A DNA stretch of 64,000 nt from ZC4RG20 sp036381515 (GTDB taxonomy: Bacteria > Pseudomonadota > Gammaproteobacteria > Steroidobacterales > Rariloculaceae), in contig DASVCR010000114.1 in the NCBI GenBank assembly GCA_036381515.1, positions 1 through 64,000 of the forward strand. The letters run 5' to 3'. Shown in pieces: positions 17,312 to 25,197 of this stretch (positions are counted from its first letter, which is position 1; each line of letters begins with the position of its first letter). Under the pieces are notes generated by a model. The model had not been told where the DNA came from and searched no databases. It worked only from the letters and a program-made list of their open reading frames with translations. The translations under genes were made by a program, and so were the position numbers.

Positions 17312-18471
17312 TGCGCGTGCTCGACGGCATCCGCGTCGCGGATTTCAGCCACGTGATGGCGGGACCGTACGCGACGCATCTGCTGCGCCTCCTCGGCGCC
17401 GAGGTGATCAAGATCGAATCGCCGGACGGCGACGCGATGCGCTACTACGGAGCCGACCGGAGCTACGACGGGATGGCGCCGGCGTTCATCGCGGTCAATG
17501 CGGGCAAGAAGTCCGTCGTGCTCGACTTGAAGGCGCCGGAGGACCTCCGCCGCGCCCGGCGCCTGATCGAGCGTTCCGACGTGCTCGTCGAGAACTTCAG
17601 ACCCGGCGTGATGCAGCGGCTCGGGCTCGGCTATGCGGACGTGAAGTCGTTGCGGCCCGACATCGTTTACTGCTCGGTGTCGGGTTACGGCCAGTTCGGG
17701 CCGCGGCGCGACTGGCCGGCGATCGACAACATCGTGCAGGCGACGAGCGGCATGATGAGTCTCGGCGGCGACCCAAACGGACCGCCGATGCGTGTCGGGT
17801 TTCCGGTCGTCGATACGTTGACGGGCCAGACGGCCGCGCTCGCGATCCTCGCGGCGCTGTTTCGCCGCGAGCGGACCGGGGAGGGCGAGTACCTCGATAT
17901 CGCGATGTTCGACGCGACGGTCGCGTTCATGACGTCCGCGGTTGTGCCGTATCTCGTCACGGGCCGCGCGCTCGAGCGGACAGGGAATACCGGCTACAGC
18001 GGGCAGCCGACATCGGCCGTGTTCGAGGCCGGCGACGGCCGATACGTTTCGCTCGGCGTCGTGCAGCAGCGCCAGTTCGAGCTCCTCGCGCGCGTGCTCG
18101 GGCGCGAGCGCTGGCTCGCCGATCCCCGCTTCGCCGATCCGGAACGCCGGCGGGCGAACGCGAAGGCGATGCAGACGGAGCTCGCGGAAGTGCTCGCGAC
18201 CCGCGATGCGGCCACGTGGGAGGCGGAGCTCAGCGCGGCAGGCATCCCCTGCGGGCTGGTGCGAAGCGTCGACGAGGCCGTCGACCTGCCGGGCCTCGAG
18301 GATCGGAAGCTGCGCGTGCCGCTGACGGTGCCAGGGCTGCCGGGGAACGAGCACGTCGCAGTGGTGGGCACCGGGATACTCGGAAGCGCGGGCAACGACG
18401 AGGCTCCTGGTCCCCCGCCGAGGCTCGGCGAGCACACGGCGGAGATCGTCGAATGGCTCGAGCGAGACTGA
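17308..18471 (+). CDS. Class III CoA-transferase (CaiB/BaiF/Frc family)
   Basis: This 387-residue protein is full length. Motifs in order are LDGIRVADFSHVMAGPYAT, LLGAEVIKIESPDGD, NAGKKSVVLDLKAPED, VLVENFRPGVMQRLGLGY, SGYGQFGP, and PVVDTLTG with Asp169, the expected acyl-anhydride-forming residue. The start is GTG 17308 overlapping the dctP stop, or ATG 17311. It is a typical formyl-CoA-transferase-like enzyme, with unknown substrate, and the last gene of the operon. A strong hairpin follows at 18534-18564. Confidence 0.92.
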   Translation: MMRVLDGIRVADFSHVMAGPYATHLLRLLGAEVIKIESPDGDAMRYYGADRSYDGMAPAFIAVNAGKKSVVLDLKAPEDLRRARRLIERSDVLVENFRPGVMQRLGLGYADVKSLRPDIVYCSVSGYGQFGPRRDWPAIDNIVQATSGMMSLGGDPNGPPMRVGFPVVDTLTGQTAALAILAALFRRERTGEGEYLDIAMFDATVAFMTSAVVPYLVTGRALERTGNTGYSGQPTSAVFEAGDGRYVSLGVVQQRQFELLARVLGRERWLADPRFADPERRRANAKAMQTELAEVLATRDAATWEAELSAAGIPCGLVRSVDEAVDLPGLEDRKLRVPLTVPGLPGNEHVAVVGTGILGSAGNDEAPGPPPRLGEHTAEIVEWLERD

Positions 18472-18533
18472 ACGCGTGACAGCCGAGGGCGTATCGCTAC
18501 CCCTCGATCGTCGGCAGGCTCCGCACGAGCGGG

Positions 18534-18564
18534 CGCTCGCGGCCGGACATCCGGACCGCGAGCG
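18534..18564. terminator. GC-rich hairpin between convergent genes
   Basis: The arms CGCTCGCGG and CCGCGAGCG pair perfectly over 9 bp and are extended by CCGG/CCGG with one bulged base. It lies between the CoA-transferase (plus) and MFS (minus) stops. There is no U-tract on either side, so a bidirectional terminator is likely but not certain. Confidence 0.55.
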
Positions 18565-18598
18565 AAGGCGCCGTCACAAAGGACGTTTGTCGGCGCGA

Positions 18599-19885
18599 TC
18601 AGACCTCTTGCGCGGCGGCAGCGGGCGGTGCGGCGCGCTCCTCCTCCTCCGTGTGGCCGGCCGCATAGCGGTATTTGGGCATCAGGCTCATCAGCACGGC
18701 CGATGCGAGCAGGATCGACGCGGCCGCGTAGAGCCCGTTGTCGTAGGAGAGATCCGCCGAGAGCTCGCGCAGCTTCGGCAAGCCCCAGATGCCGACGGCC
18801 GATCCGAGGTAGAACACGCCGAAGATCACGCCGTACACGCGCCCGTACGCCTTCAGGCCGTAGTAGCGCTTGATCAAGAACGCGAGCACGTCGAATTCCG
18901 CGCCGAGCAGGAAACCGATCAGCAGTGCGCTCACGTATCCGAATTGCGGATAGAGTGCATAGAGCAGGCATGCGATGGCACCGCCGATCAACACCGTCGT
19001 CATGACGCGCGGCGCGAAAATGTGATCGATGACGAAACCCACCGCCACGCGCGCGAACAAGAGGCCGAAGCCGAAAACGGTCTGGAGGCGCGTCGTCTCC
19101 TCGGCGGTCCACCCCGCGTCGCGCAGCAGCGGGACCTGCTGCGTCACGAGGCTCGTCGCCGTGACGCCGAGCAGGAAGAACCCGAGGTTCAGCATCCAGA
19201 ATGTCGGCTCGCGCGTCGCTTCCCGGAACTCGAGACCGAACGCTCGACCGGCGGCCGAAAGCTTGCGTGCGGCGCGGTCGGCGACGGAAGGCTCACGCAG
19301 GCAGTAAGCGACGAGGGGCCAGCTCACGAACAGCACGAGCGCCGCGACCGCGACGATCGCCTCGCGCCATCCGTACGCGGCGATCATCGGACCGATCACG
19401 AGCATCGGCAGGAACGTGCTGCCGACGCCGATGCCGGCGTTCGCGCAGCCGAGCGCGAGACCCAGCTTCCGGTCGAACCACGGCGTGACGGCCTGCAGGT
19501 AGCCGAGGGGCCAGAGGCCCAGCCCGGCGATCGGCACGAGTGCCCACAGCAGGTAATAGACGTAGATGTTGTTCGGGGTGAGGTAAATGGCCGCGAGGCT
19601 CAGCGCGAACAGCGGGATCGACGTCAGCACGACGCGCCGCGGACCGAATCGGTCGACGAGCATGCCCTGCAGCGGCGACATCACGACGATCATGTAAGCC
19701 ACGAGCGAGAACGCGAACGATACGTCGGACCGCAGCCAGCCGAACTCCTGCTCGATCGGCGTGATGTAGGCCGTAACGGTCAGGTTCGCGATCACGCTTG
19801 GACCGAGCGCGAGGCCGATCGTCGCGCCGATAGTGGTCAGGATGCCGTTGAGCGAGGCTTCGGACGGCGGAGTGGCTGTCTGCAT
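18599..19885 (-). CDS. MFS transporter, OFA/monocarboxylate-porter type
   Basis: This 428-residue protein has 12 membrane segments. Features include SLVAYMIVVMSPLQGMLVDRFGPRRVV (TM2-loop-TM3 with the DRFGPR motif), GCANAGIGVGSTFLP, AFGLEFREATREPTFWMLN before TM7, and YYGLKAYGRVYGVIFGVFYLGSAVG, typical of oxalate:formate antiporter/monocarboxylate carriers. I chose ATG 19885 because CTTGGGGGG just upstream is a strong SD; an ATG 39 bases further out lacks one. It is convergent with the CoA operon and divergent from the FGE-like gene. It probably carries a monocarboxylate. Confidence 0.87.
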   Translation of the reverse strand: MQTATPPSEASLNGILTTIGATIGLALGPSVIANLTVTAYITPIEQEFGWLRSDVSFAFSLVAYMIVVMSPLQGMLVDRFGPRRVVLTSIPLFALSLAAIYLTPNNIYVYYLLWALVPIAGLGLWPLGYLQAVTPWFDRKLGLALGCANAGIGVGSTFLPMLVIGPMIAAYGWREAIVAVAALVLFVSWPLVAYCLREPSVADRAARKLSAAGRAFGLEFREATREPTFWMLNLGFFLLGVTATSLVTQQVPLLRDAGWTAEETTRLQTVFGFGLLFARVAVGFVIDHIFAPRVMTTVLIGGAIACLLYALYPQFGYVSALLIGFLLGAEFDVLAFLIKRYYGLKAYGRVYGVIFGVFYLGSAVGIWGLPKLRELSADLSYDNGLYAAASILLASAVLMSLMPKYRYAAGHTEEEERAAPPAAAAQEV

Positions 19886-19926
19886 GCGTTCCCCCCAAGA
19901 GCGCGATGGCGTCTGCTCGAACAAAC

Positions 19927-20000
19927 GGGAGCAGGTGAACGTGCTCCCATGACGAATATTCGCTGAACGGGAAGGGATATGTCACGCGTGTTCCCTTCCC
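19927..20000. promoter_or_regulatory. Two inverted repeats in the divergent MFS/FGE-like promoter region
   Basis: GGGAGCA and TGCTCCC (7 bp arms, 19927-19948) and GGGAAGGGA and TCCCTTCCC (9 bp arms, 19969-20000, 14-base spacer) are perfect inverted repeats. They lie in the 323-base gap between two divergent genes and could be operators or 5' leader hairpins. The remainder of the gap (20001-20208) is relatively AT-rich around 20020-20045 but has no box I can assign. Confidence 0.4.
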
Positions 20001-20208
20001 CCAGTTGGTGTGTTGTAGTATTCGACGCTTCATTCTATTTCGTCACGGGTCGCAAGTCTCGACCTCGCAAACGCCGGCTGCGTTCTTCGTCAGGTGGGTT
20101 CGCGACCCCGAGGTGGACGTTATCACGTCTATACGTACGATCGAGACCCGGCCTGCGGGCTCGCGATCGAATCGCGCCAGGGGCGCGACTGAACATCGGA
20201 GGTCGACA

Positions 20209-21147
20209 ATGACGGTTCGAGACAGCGTTCGTGTGGTCGGGTTCGCGCTCGCGCTTGCCGCAGGAGGCCCTCTCTTCGCGCAGTCGGCCCCAGCCTCGAA
20301 CCCGGCGCCGCAGAGCCAGACGTGGACGCCGGGGCAGACCTTCCAGGAGTGTCGCAATTGCCCGGAGATGATCGTGCTGCCGGCCGGCACGTTCGTGATG
20401 GGCTCGCCGCCGGACGATCCGATGCGGCGTGACAACGAGGTGCGGCAGGAGATCGCGTTCGAGCGGCCATTCGCGATGTCGACGACGCCGGTGACGTGGA
20501 ACCAATGGGAAGCGTGTGTGCGCGACCGCTGGTGCGACGGCATCGCGGTCGAGACGGCCCTCGCGACGCTGCCGAACGGCGAACGGAACCCCAACCATCA
20601 GGACCGAGGACGCGGCACGCGGCCGGTCGTCGGCGTCAGCTGGTACGACGCGCAGGCATTCGTCGGCTGGCTCAACTGGAAAGCCGGCGAGGACGATGCG
20701 TACCGGTTGCCGTCCGAAGCGGAATGGGAGTACGCGGCGCGGGCCGGCTCGACGACGAGGTTCCCGTGGGGCGACGACCTCGATCACGATTACGGCAACT
20801 TCGGCTCGGACGTCGAGGGGCGTCTCGGCGGCAAGGCGGAAGGGCGCGACGTCTGGCTCGACGAGACGTCGCCGGTGAAGTCGTTTCCGCCGAACGCGTT
20901 CGGGCTCTACGACATGCACGGGAACATCTTCGAGTGGGTCGAGGATTGCTACGAGCCCGATCGCGCTCACGCGCCGAGGGACGGCTCCGCGAACCGCGAC
21001 GGCAACTGCGTCAACCGCGTCTTTCGGAGCGGCACGTTCCTCAGTAACCCCTACATGCAGCGTTCGGCGCGGCGCGGTGCGCCGTATCCGGCCACGACCC
21101 GAGGCCGGAATTACCTGGGCTTCCGCGTCGCGAAGACGCTCGATTAG
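20209..21147 (+). CDS. Secreted FGE-sulfatase-fold protein lacking the catalytic cysteines
   Basis: This 312-residue protein starts at ATG 20209 after GGAGGTCGACA, with a signal peptide ending PLFAQ (residue 25). The formylglycine-generating-enzyme fold is obvious: EMIVLPAGTFVMGSPPDD, PVTWNQWEAC, RPVVGVSWYDAQAFVGWLNW, YRLPSEAEWEYAARAG, FPWGDD, NAFGLYDMHGNIFEWVEDCY and NYLGFRVAK. In true FGE the late motif is GGSFxC with a second Cys five residues on. Here it reads SGTFLSNPYMQ, so both copper-binding cysteines are replaced (Ser279 and Gln284). It is therefore unlikely to make formylglycine and may be a binding or structural relative. The next gene follows by 12 bases. Confidence 0.88.
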   Translation: MTVRDSVRVVGFALALAAGGPLFAQSAPASNPAPQSQTWTPGQTFQECRNCPEMIVLPAGTFVMGSPPDDPMRRDNEVRQEIAFERPFAMSTTPVTWNQWEACVRDRWCDGIAVETALATLPNGERNPNHQDRGRGTRPVVGVSWYDAQAFVGWLNWKAGEDDAYRLPSEAEWEYAARAGSTTRFPWGDDLDHDYGNFGSDVEGRLGGKAEGRDVWLDETSPVKSFPPNAFGLYDMHGNIFEWVEDCYEPDRAHAPRDGSANRDGNCVNRVFRSGTFLSNPYMQRSARRGAPYPATTRGRNYLGFRVAKTLD

Positions 21148-21159
21148 CTGCCCCGGACG

Positions 21160-22392
21160 ATGAAGCTGGCACGCTCTCGCGCCGCGGCATGGATCGCTGC
21201 GGCCCTGTTTTCGTTGCCTTCCGGCGCCGGGCAAACGCTGCCGCCGCCGCTCCAGGGAGGTCCCCCGTCGGACGTGCCGGTCGCAGTGCAGATCCTGCGG
21301 TGGCGCATGCTCGACCGCGACGTGAATGCGCTCACGTTCCGCAGCATGGACAGCCTTTTTACGACGCGCACCGTGCCGCGGAGCGGCGACGTGTGGAGGC
21401 TGCCGCGAAGCGACCACGCGCTCGACTTCTCGTACGCATGGCAAGGCGTGACGCGCCCGGCCGAGGAATTTCTCGAGCGCACGTACACGAACGCGCTCTT
21501 GATCATCAAGGACGGGCGGATCGTCAGCGAGATTTACCGCAACAACGGCAACGAGCGGTCGCGATTCATCGGCTGGTCGGCCACGAAGTCGGTGACCTCG
21601 GTCCTGATCGGCTGCGCGCTCGAGGACGGACTGATCGAGTCGCTCGACGTGCCGATCACGCGCTATTTACCGGAGCTCGCGGGCGGCGGCTACGATGGCG
21701 TCTCGATCCGGCACATCATGCAGATGCGGTCGGGCGTCGACTACGAGGAGCGCTACGACTTCGAGAATCCCGGCGTCGCGGCGAGCAACCATATCGCCGC
21801 GCTCGTCCGGAACACGGCGCGCTTTGCCGACGTCGCACGCACGTTGCCGCGGATTTACGAGCCGGGCGAGCGCTTCCAGTACAAGACGATCGACACTGCG
21901 GTGCTCGGCTGGCTCGTCGAGCGCGTCTCCGGTGGCTCCGTCGCGGCCTATACGGCGCGATGCCTCTGGGAGCCGCTCGGTGCCGAGGCCGACGCGTTCT
22001 ACATCATGGACGGGCCGCCCGGTGTCGGTCGCGAGTTCAGCGGCGCGGGCTTCAATGCGACCCTCCGCGATTTCGGCCGCTTCGGCCAGATGATGCTCGA
22101 CGGCGGCGTCGCGAACGGCAGGCGGATCGTTTCGGAGGAATGGGTTCGCGAGTCCACGCGGCCCGCCGGCGGCGAGGACGCCCGGCGCGGAGGCTATGGG
22201 CTGCAGTGGTGGACGATCGCCGGCAGCGATGCGTACGCGGCCATTGGTCTCCAAGGGCAGTACGTCTACATCGACCCGACGACCAGAACGGTCGTCGTGA
22301 AGCTCAGCTACTTCCCGCCGGGAGACAATTCCGCGCTCGATGCCGAAACGCTCGCGTTCATGGCTGCGGCTTCGGCGTGGGAACCGCGCTGA
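21160..22392 (+). CDS. Secreted beta-lactamase-fold serine hydrolase (NylB-like)
   Basis: This 410-residue protein has a signal peptide ending about GAGQ (residue 25). The serine penicillin-recognition fold shows SATK (Ser140, Lys143), YKT (Tyr241) as the Y-x-N equivalent, and a GLQGQYVYIDP segment in place of the KTG strand. The pattern matches 6-aminohexanoate-dimer hydrolase and related class C beta-lactamase-like esterases rather than true beta-lactamases. It follows the FGE-like gene in an apparent two-gene unit. Its last 85 bases overlap the convergent cytochrome b561 gene. Confidence 0.85.
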   Translation: MKLARSRAAAWIAAALFSLPSGAGQTLPPPLQGGPPSDVPVAVQILRWRMLDRDVNALTFRSMDSLFTTRTVPRSGDVWRLPRSDHALDFSYAWQGVTRPAEEFLERTYTNALLIIKDGRIVSEIYRNNGNERSRFIGWSATKSVTSVLIGCALEDGLIESLDVPITRYLPELAGGGYDGVSIRHIMQMRSGVDYEERYDFENPGVAASNHIAALVRNTARFADVARTLPRIYEPGERFQYKTIDTAVLGWLVERVSGGSVAAYTARCLWEPLGAEADAFYIMDGPPGVGREFSGAGFNATLRDFGRFGQMMLDGGVANGRRIVSEEWVRESTRPAGGEDARRGGYGLQWWTIAGSDAYAAIGLQGQYVYIDPTTRTVVVKLSYFPPGDNSALDAETLAFMAAASAWEPR

Positions 22393-22964
22393 CTCGAGCC
22401 GGGCAGCATGCGGCGCAGCACGTCGTCCTTCCGCACGACGTGGTGGTAGAGTGCCGCGCCGGCGTGCAAGAGCACGACGGTCGGGAACACGTACGGGCCG
22501 ACGATCCGGTAGTGGAACGTGTCGAAGAAGACATCCCACTGCTCGATCGTGATGTCGAACGTTTCGAAGATCCAGGCCGCGAGCTCCGTTCGGACGAACG
22601 GCGGAATCCGAAAGAGTCCATAATCGACGCCGCCGAAATTGCCGAGATACCCCGTCACCGGCATCGCGACGATCAGGAAATGGAGCAGGGAGTGGCTGAG
22701 CCGGGAGAGCCACACCTGCCAGCGGGGCATGCTTGCCGGAAGCGGCGGCGGAGGATCGAATAGACGCCAGGCGACGCGGATCACGAACGGCAGGAGAATC
22801 GTGAAGCCGATGACCTTGTGGAAATTCAGCCCCGGAATCAGCCCTCCGGTGTGGTCCCACGTCAGCCAGATGATGACGCCGTACGCCGTCACGATCCATG
22901 CGGCCATCGACCAGTGCAGGAACTTCGCGACGCTGCCGTACGTCGTTCTCGTGTTCGTCAGCAT
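22308..22964 (-). CDS. Cytochrome b561 family membrane protein
   Basis: This 218-residue protein has four membrane helices. Probable haem-ligating His lie in KFLHWSMAAW (TM1), LNFHKVIGF (TM2 start) and LLHAGAALYHHV (TM4), with a further His pair in LSHSLLHFLIVAMPVTGY (TM3). This matches the bacterial b561 family that passes electrons between quinone and periplasmic acceptors or superoxide. ATG 22964 gives the natural MLTNTRTTYGSVAKFLHW N-terminus; the upstream SD is weak. The 3' end overlaps the serine hydrolase gene tail to tail. Confidence 0.9.
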   Translation of the reverse strand: MLTNTRTTYGSVAKFLHWSMAAWIVTAYGVIIWLTWDHTGGLIPGLNFHKVIGFTILLPFVIRVAWRLFDPPPPLPASMPRWQVWLSRLSHSLLHFLIVAMPVTGYLGNFGGVDYGLFRIPPFVRTELAAWIFETFDITIEQWDVFFDTFHYRIVGPYVFPTVVLLHAGAALYHHVVRKDDVLRRMLPGSSQRGSHAEAAAMNASVSASSAELSPGGK

Positions 22965-23162
22965 GCTTCGGTTTTCGTGTTCGCTCAAGACCGGCCCGTG
23001 CGTGCAACGGACGGCGATTGTGCAACGCGAACGCGCGGCTGTCGCATAATTACGACCGATGCCAACCATCGCGAACACGGATTAGTCCGCGTCCGCGGTA
23101 GATGCTCTAATTCGCTCGACCCGCGCGACGCGCGCTCTCGGCGGCCGCATGAGGGGGAATCA

Positions 23163-23612
23163 ATGAAGAAAAAGGGACTGCCGACCGCTCTATTGCTGAC
23201 GCTCACTGGCTTTCTCCCGCGAGCGGAGGCGCATCACTCGATCGTCGAGTTCGACTACACGCTCGCTTATGCCGTGACCGGCAAGGTCAAGGAGCTCCAA
23301 TGGACGAACCCGCATTCGTGGGTGCAGGTGCTCGTGCCCGCGGAGAACGGCGAGACGATCGAGTTCGGCTTCGAGCTCGGCGCCCCGGTCTTCAACATCC
23401 GGCTGGGCTGGGGTAAGGACAGCATCGTGCCGGGAGACGAGGTCACGGTCGTGTATTGCCCGTCGAAGAACGGCAACCCGCGCGGCACGCTGATGTACAT
23501 CTACCTGCCTTCCGGCGAGGTTCTGCCCGGTATCGCGCCTCGGATCTACTCCGGTCCTCCGATCGAGGATCCGGCGGACGTGCCTCCGCCGCCGCTGCTG
23601 GCACGAAATTGA
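23163..23612 (+). CDS. DUF6152-family periplasmic protein
   Basis: This 149-residue protein from ATG 23163 has AGGGGGAATCA upstream. A short signal peptide ends RAEA and is immediately followed by the family signature HHSIVEFDY and then KELQWTNPHSWVQVLV. A beta-rich domain follows with GDEVTVVYCPSKNGNPRGT and a Pro-rich tail. DUF6152 is a small exported beta-barrel-like domain of unknown function, with the HH pair exposed at the mature N-terminus as a possible metal site. It leads a three-gene set with two GHWEGD-type proteins. Confidence 0.85.
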   Translation: MKKKGLPTALLLTLTGFLPRAEAHHSIVEFDYTLAYAVTGKVKELQWTNPHSWVQVLVPAENGETIEFGFELGAPVFNIRLGWGKDSIVPGDEVTVVYCPSKNGNPRGTLMYIYLPSGEVLPGIAPRIYSGPPIEDPADVPPPPLLARN

Positions 23613-23623
23613 AGGAGGGCGCG

Positions 23624-24316
23624 ATGCGATTCAGGCTGAGCCTGCTGCACGGCCTGGTGCTGACGTGCGCCGCGGGCGCGACGAACGGAGAGGAGCTCTC
23701 GCGCGAGGCGTTCAACGGAATCTGGCTGATCGCGGAGGAAACCCCGGCACTGCGAACGCTCGACGGCGAGGTGCCGCCTCTGTTGCCCGAGGCGACGGCG
23801 CTTTACGAGGAGCATCAGCGCCGCCGAGCGAACGGCGACACGTACTTCGATCGCGCGACATGGTGCGCCGGCGTCGGGCTGCCGCGGCTCCTGATCGCGA
23901 ACCATCCGTTCGAGATCATGGTCGACAAGCGCCAGATCGGCTTCTTCTTCGAGTGGAACCGCTGGGTGCGGCTCGTCGACATGAGCGGCACGAAGCTCGA
24001 GCCCTATTACCCGACGTCGCTCGGCACCGCGAGCGGCGCATGGCAGGACGACGGTTCGCTCCTCATCGAGACGACCGGTCTGATGAAGGAAACGATCATG
24101 GATCACGCCGGCCTGCCGCACAGCGACGATCTCGTGATGACGGAGACGCTGCGGCTGATCGACGCGGACACGCTCGAGATCCACATGCGATTCGATGATC
24201 CGCTGACGTTCAGCGCGCCCTGGGAGACGAAGGTCGTCTACAAGCGCCAGCACGGTGCACGTCTCAAGGAGGACGTCTGTCTCGACCGGATCAAGCAGGG
24301 GCTGCCGCCGATATGA
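23624..24316 (+). CDS. Divergent GHWEGD-type secreted protein
   Basis: This 230-residue protein starts 12 bases after the DUF6152 gene, with GGAGGGCGCG before ATG 23624. The N-terminus is a signal peptide (cleavage near TNGEE). The conserved motif of this group appears in degenerate form as GAWQDDGSLLIETTGL, followed by VMTETLRLIDADTLEIHMRF and a W-E strand, the same order of strands as in the proteins at 24313 and 59523. The function is unknown. Its stop overlaps the next start. Confidence 0.65.
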   Translation: MRFRLSLLHGLVLTCAAGATNGEELSREAFNGIWLIAEETPALRTLDGEVPPLLPEATALYEEHQRRRANGDTYFDRATWCAGVGLPRLLIANHPFEIMVDKRQIGFFFEWNRWVRLVDMSGTKLEPYYPTSLGTASGAWQDDGSLLIETTGLMKETIMDHAGLPHSDDLVMTETLRLIDADTLEIHMRFDDPLTFSAPWETKVVYKRQHGARLKEDVCLDRIKQGLPPI

Positions 24317-25173
24317 TGGATTCGCGTGCGTTTCTGATCTTGCGACACTCCGCATGCGCTCTCGTTAGCGCGCTCGCGTTCGTTGCCGCAGAGGCCGAGG
24401 CGCAGGGCGGCGGCTTCGAGATGAGCGCAGCGCCCCCGATCCCCGGTTACGAGCCGTCGACGGACCCGCGCGACTTCAGCGGACTGTGGCGCAGCCGGCC
24501 GGCGCGGGGCTCGTTCCTTCCGTTCATCATCGCCGGAGACTTGCCGTTCACCGAGGCCGCGAAGGCGCGCGCCGAGTACGCACGCCGGATGGCGGCCCAG
24601 GGCACGCAGCTAGCGACGCCGCACGTGATGTGCCGGCCGACCGGCGTGAACCAGGCGATCGGGCCGATCGCTCCGGTGTACGTGCTGCAGAACTCGGAGA
24701 AGATCGTCTTCATCGTGATGGACGAGATCCGCGACATCCGCCAGGTGTACTTCGCGGATGAGCATCCCGAGGACCTCGAGCCGAGCTATGGCGGACATTC
24801 CATCGCGCGATGGGACGGTAACACTCTGGTGGTCGACACGATTGGCTACAACGGGCGCGGCGTGCTGAACAACGAGGTCGTGCATTCGGCGGCGATGCAC
24901 ATGACGCAACGGATCATGAAGAGCGCGGACGGTCTGACGCTCCATGTCGAGACGACGCTCGAAGATCCGGCGATATTCACCGAGCCCGTGACGGTGGCGC
25001 GCGAATGGGCGTGGGTGAACGGTCAGCAGCCGCTCGAGTTCGACTGCGAGGAGAACCCGCGCGAAGACAACTTCTCCGGTATGATTTTCGAGGAGGAATA
25101 CCTGCGCCCGATCTGTATCCAGCATGAAGGCGAGGGCGAGGAGCTGTCGACAGTCGTCTGCGAGAAGCCCTGA
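24313..25173 (+). CDS. GHWEGD-type secreted protein of unknown function
   Basis: This 286-residue protein starts ATG 24313, overlapping the previous stop. A signal peptide ends AEAQ (residue 31). It has the lead-in DFSGLWRSRP, then a region binding MCRPTG, QNSEKIVFIVMDE, and the family motif GGHSIARWDGNTLVVDTIGY, followed by MHMTQRIMKSADGLTLHVE. I recognise this as the same domain fused to DUF6152 at 31728 and 53743. It is probably a beta-sandwich periplasmic protein; no catalytic motif stands out. A MFS carrier follows 24 bases on. Confidence 0.7.
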   Translation: MMDSRAFLILRHSACALVSALAFVAAEAEAQGGGFEMSAAPPIPGYEPSTDPRDFSGLWRSRPARGSFLPFIIAGDLPFTEAAKARAEYARRMAAQGTQLATPHVMCRPTGVNQAIGPIAPVYVLQNSEKIVFIVMDEIRDIRQVYFADEHPEDLEPSYGGHSIARWDGNTLVVDTIGYNGRGVLNNEVVHSAAMHMTQRIMKSADGLTLHVETTLEDPAIFTEPVTVAREWAWVNGQQPLEFDCEENPREDNFSGMIFEEEYLRPICIQHEGEGEELSTVVCEKP

Positions 25174-25197
25174 TCCTCGCGCGCAAGGGGGAGTTCC

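Noticed and set aside
9968..18471. A complete benzoyl-CoA reductase or hydroxyglutaryl-CoA dehydratase pathway
   Set aside because: No activator ATPase and no enoyl-CoA or ring-cleavage genes are present, and one subunit lacks the expected cysteines; only a family-level name is safe.
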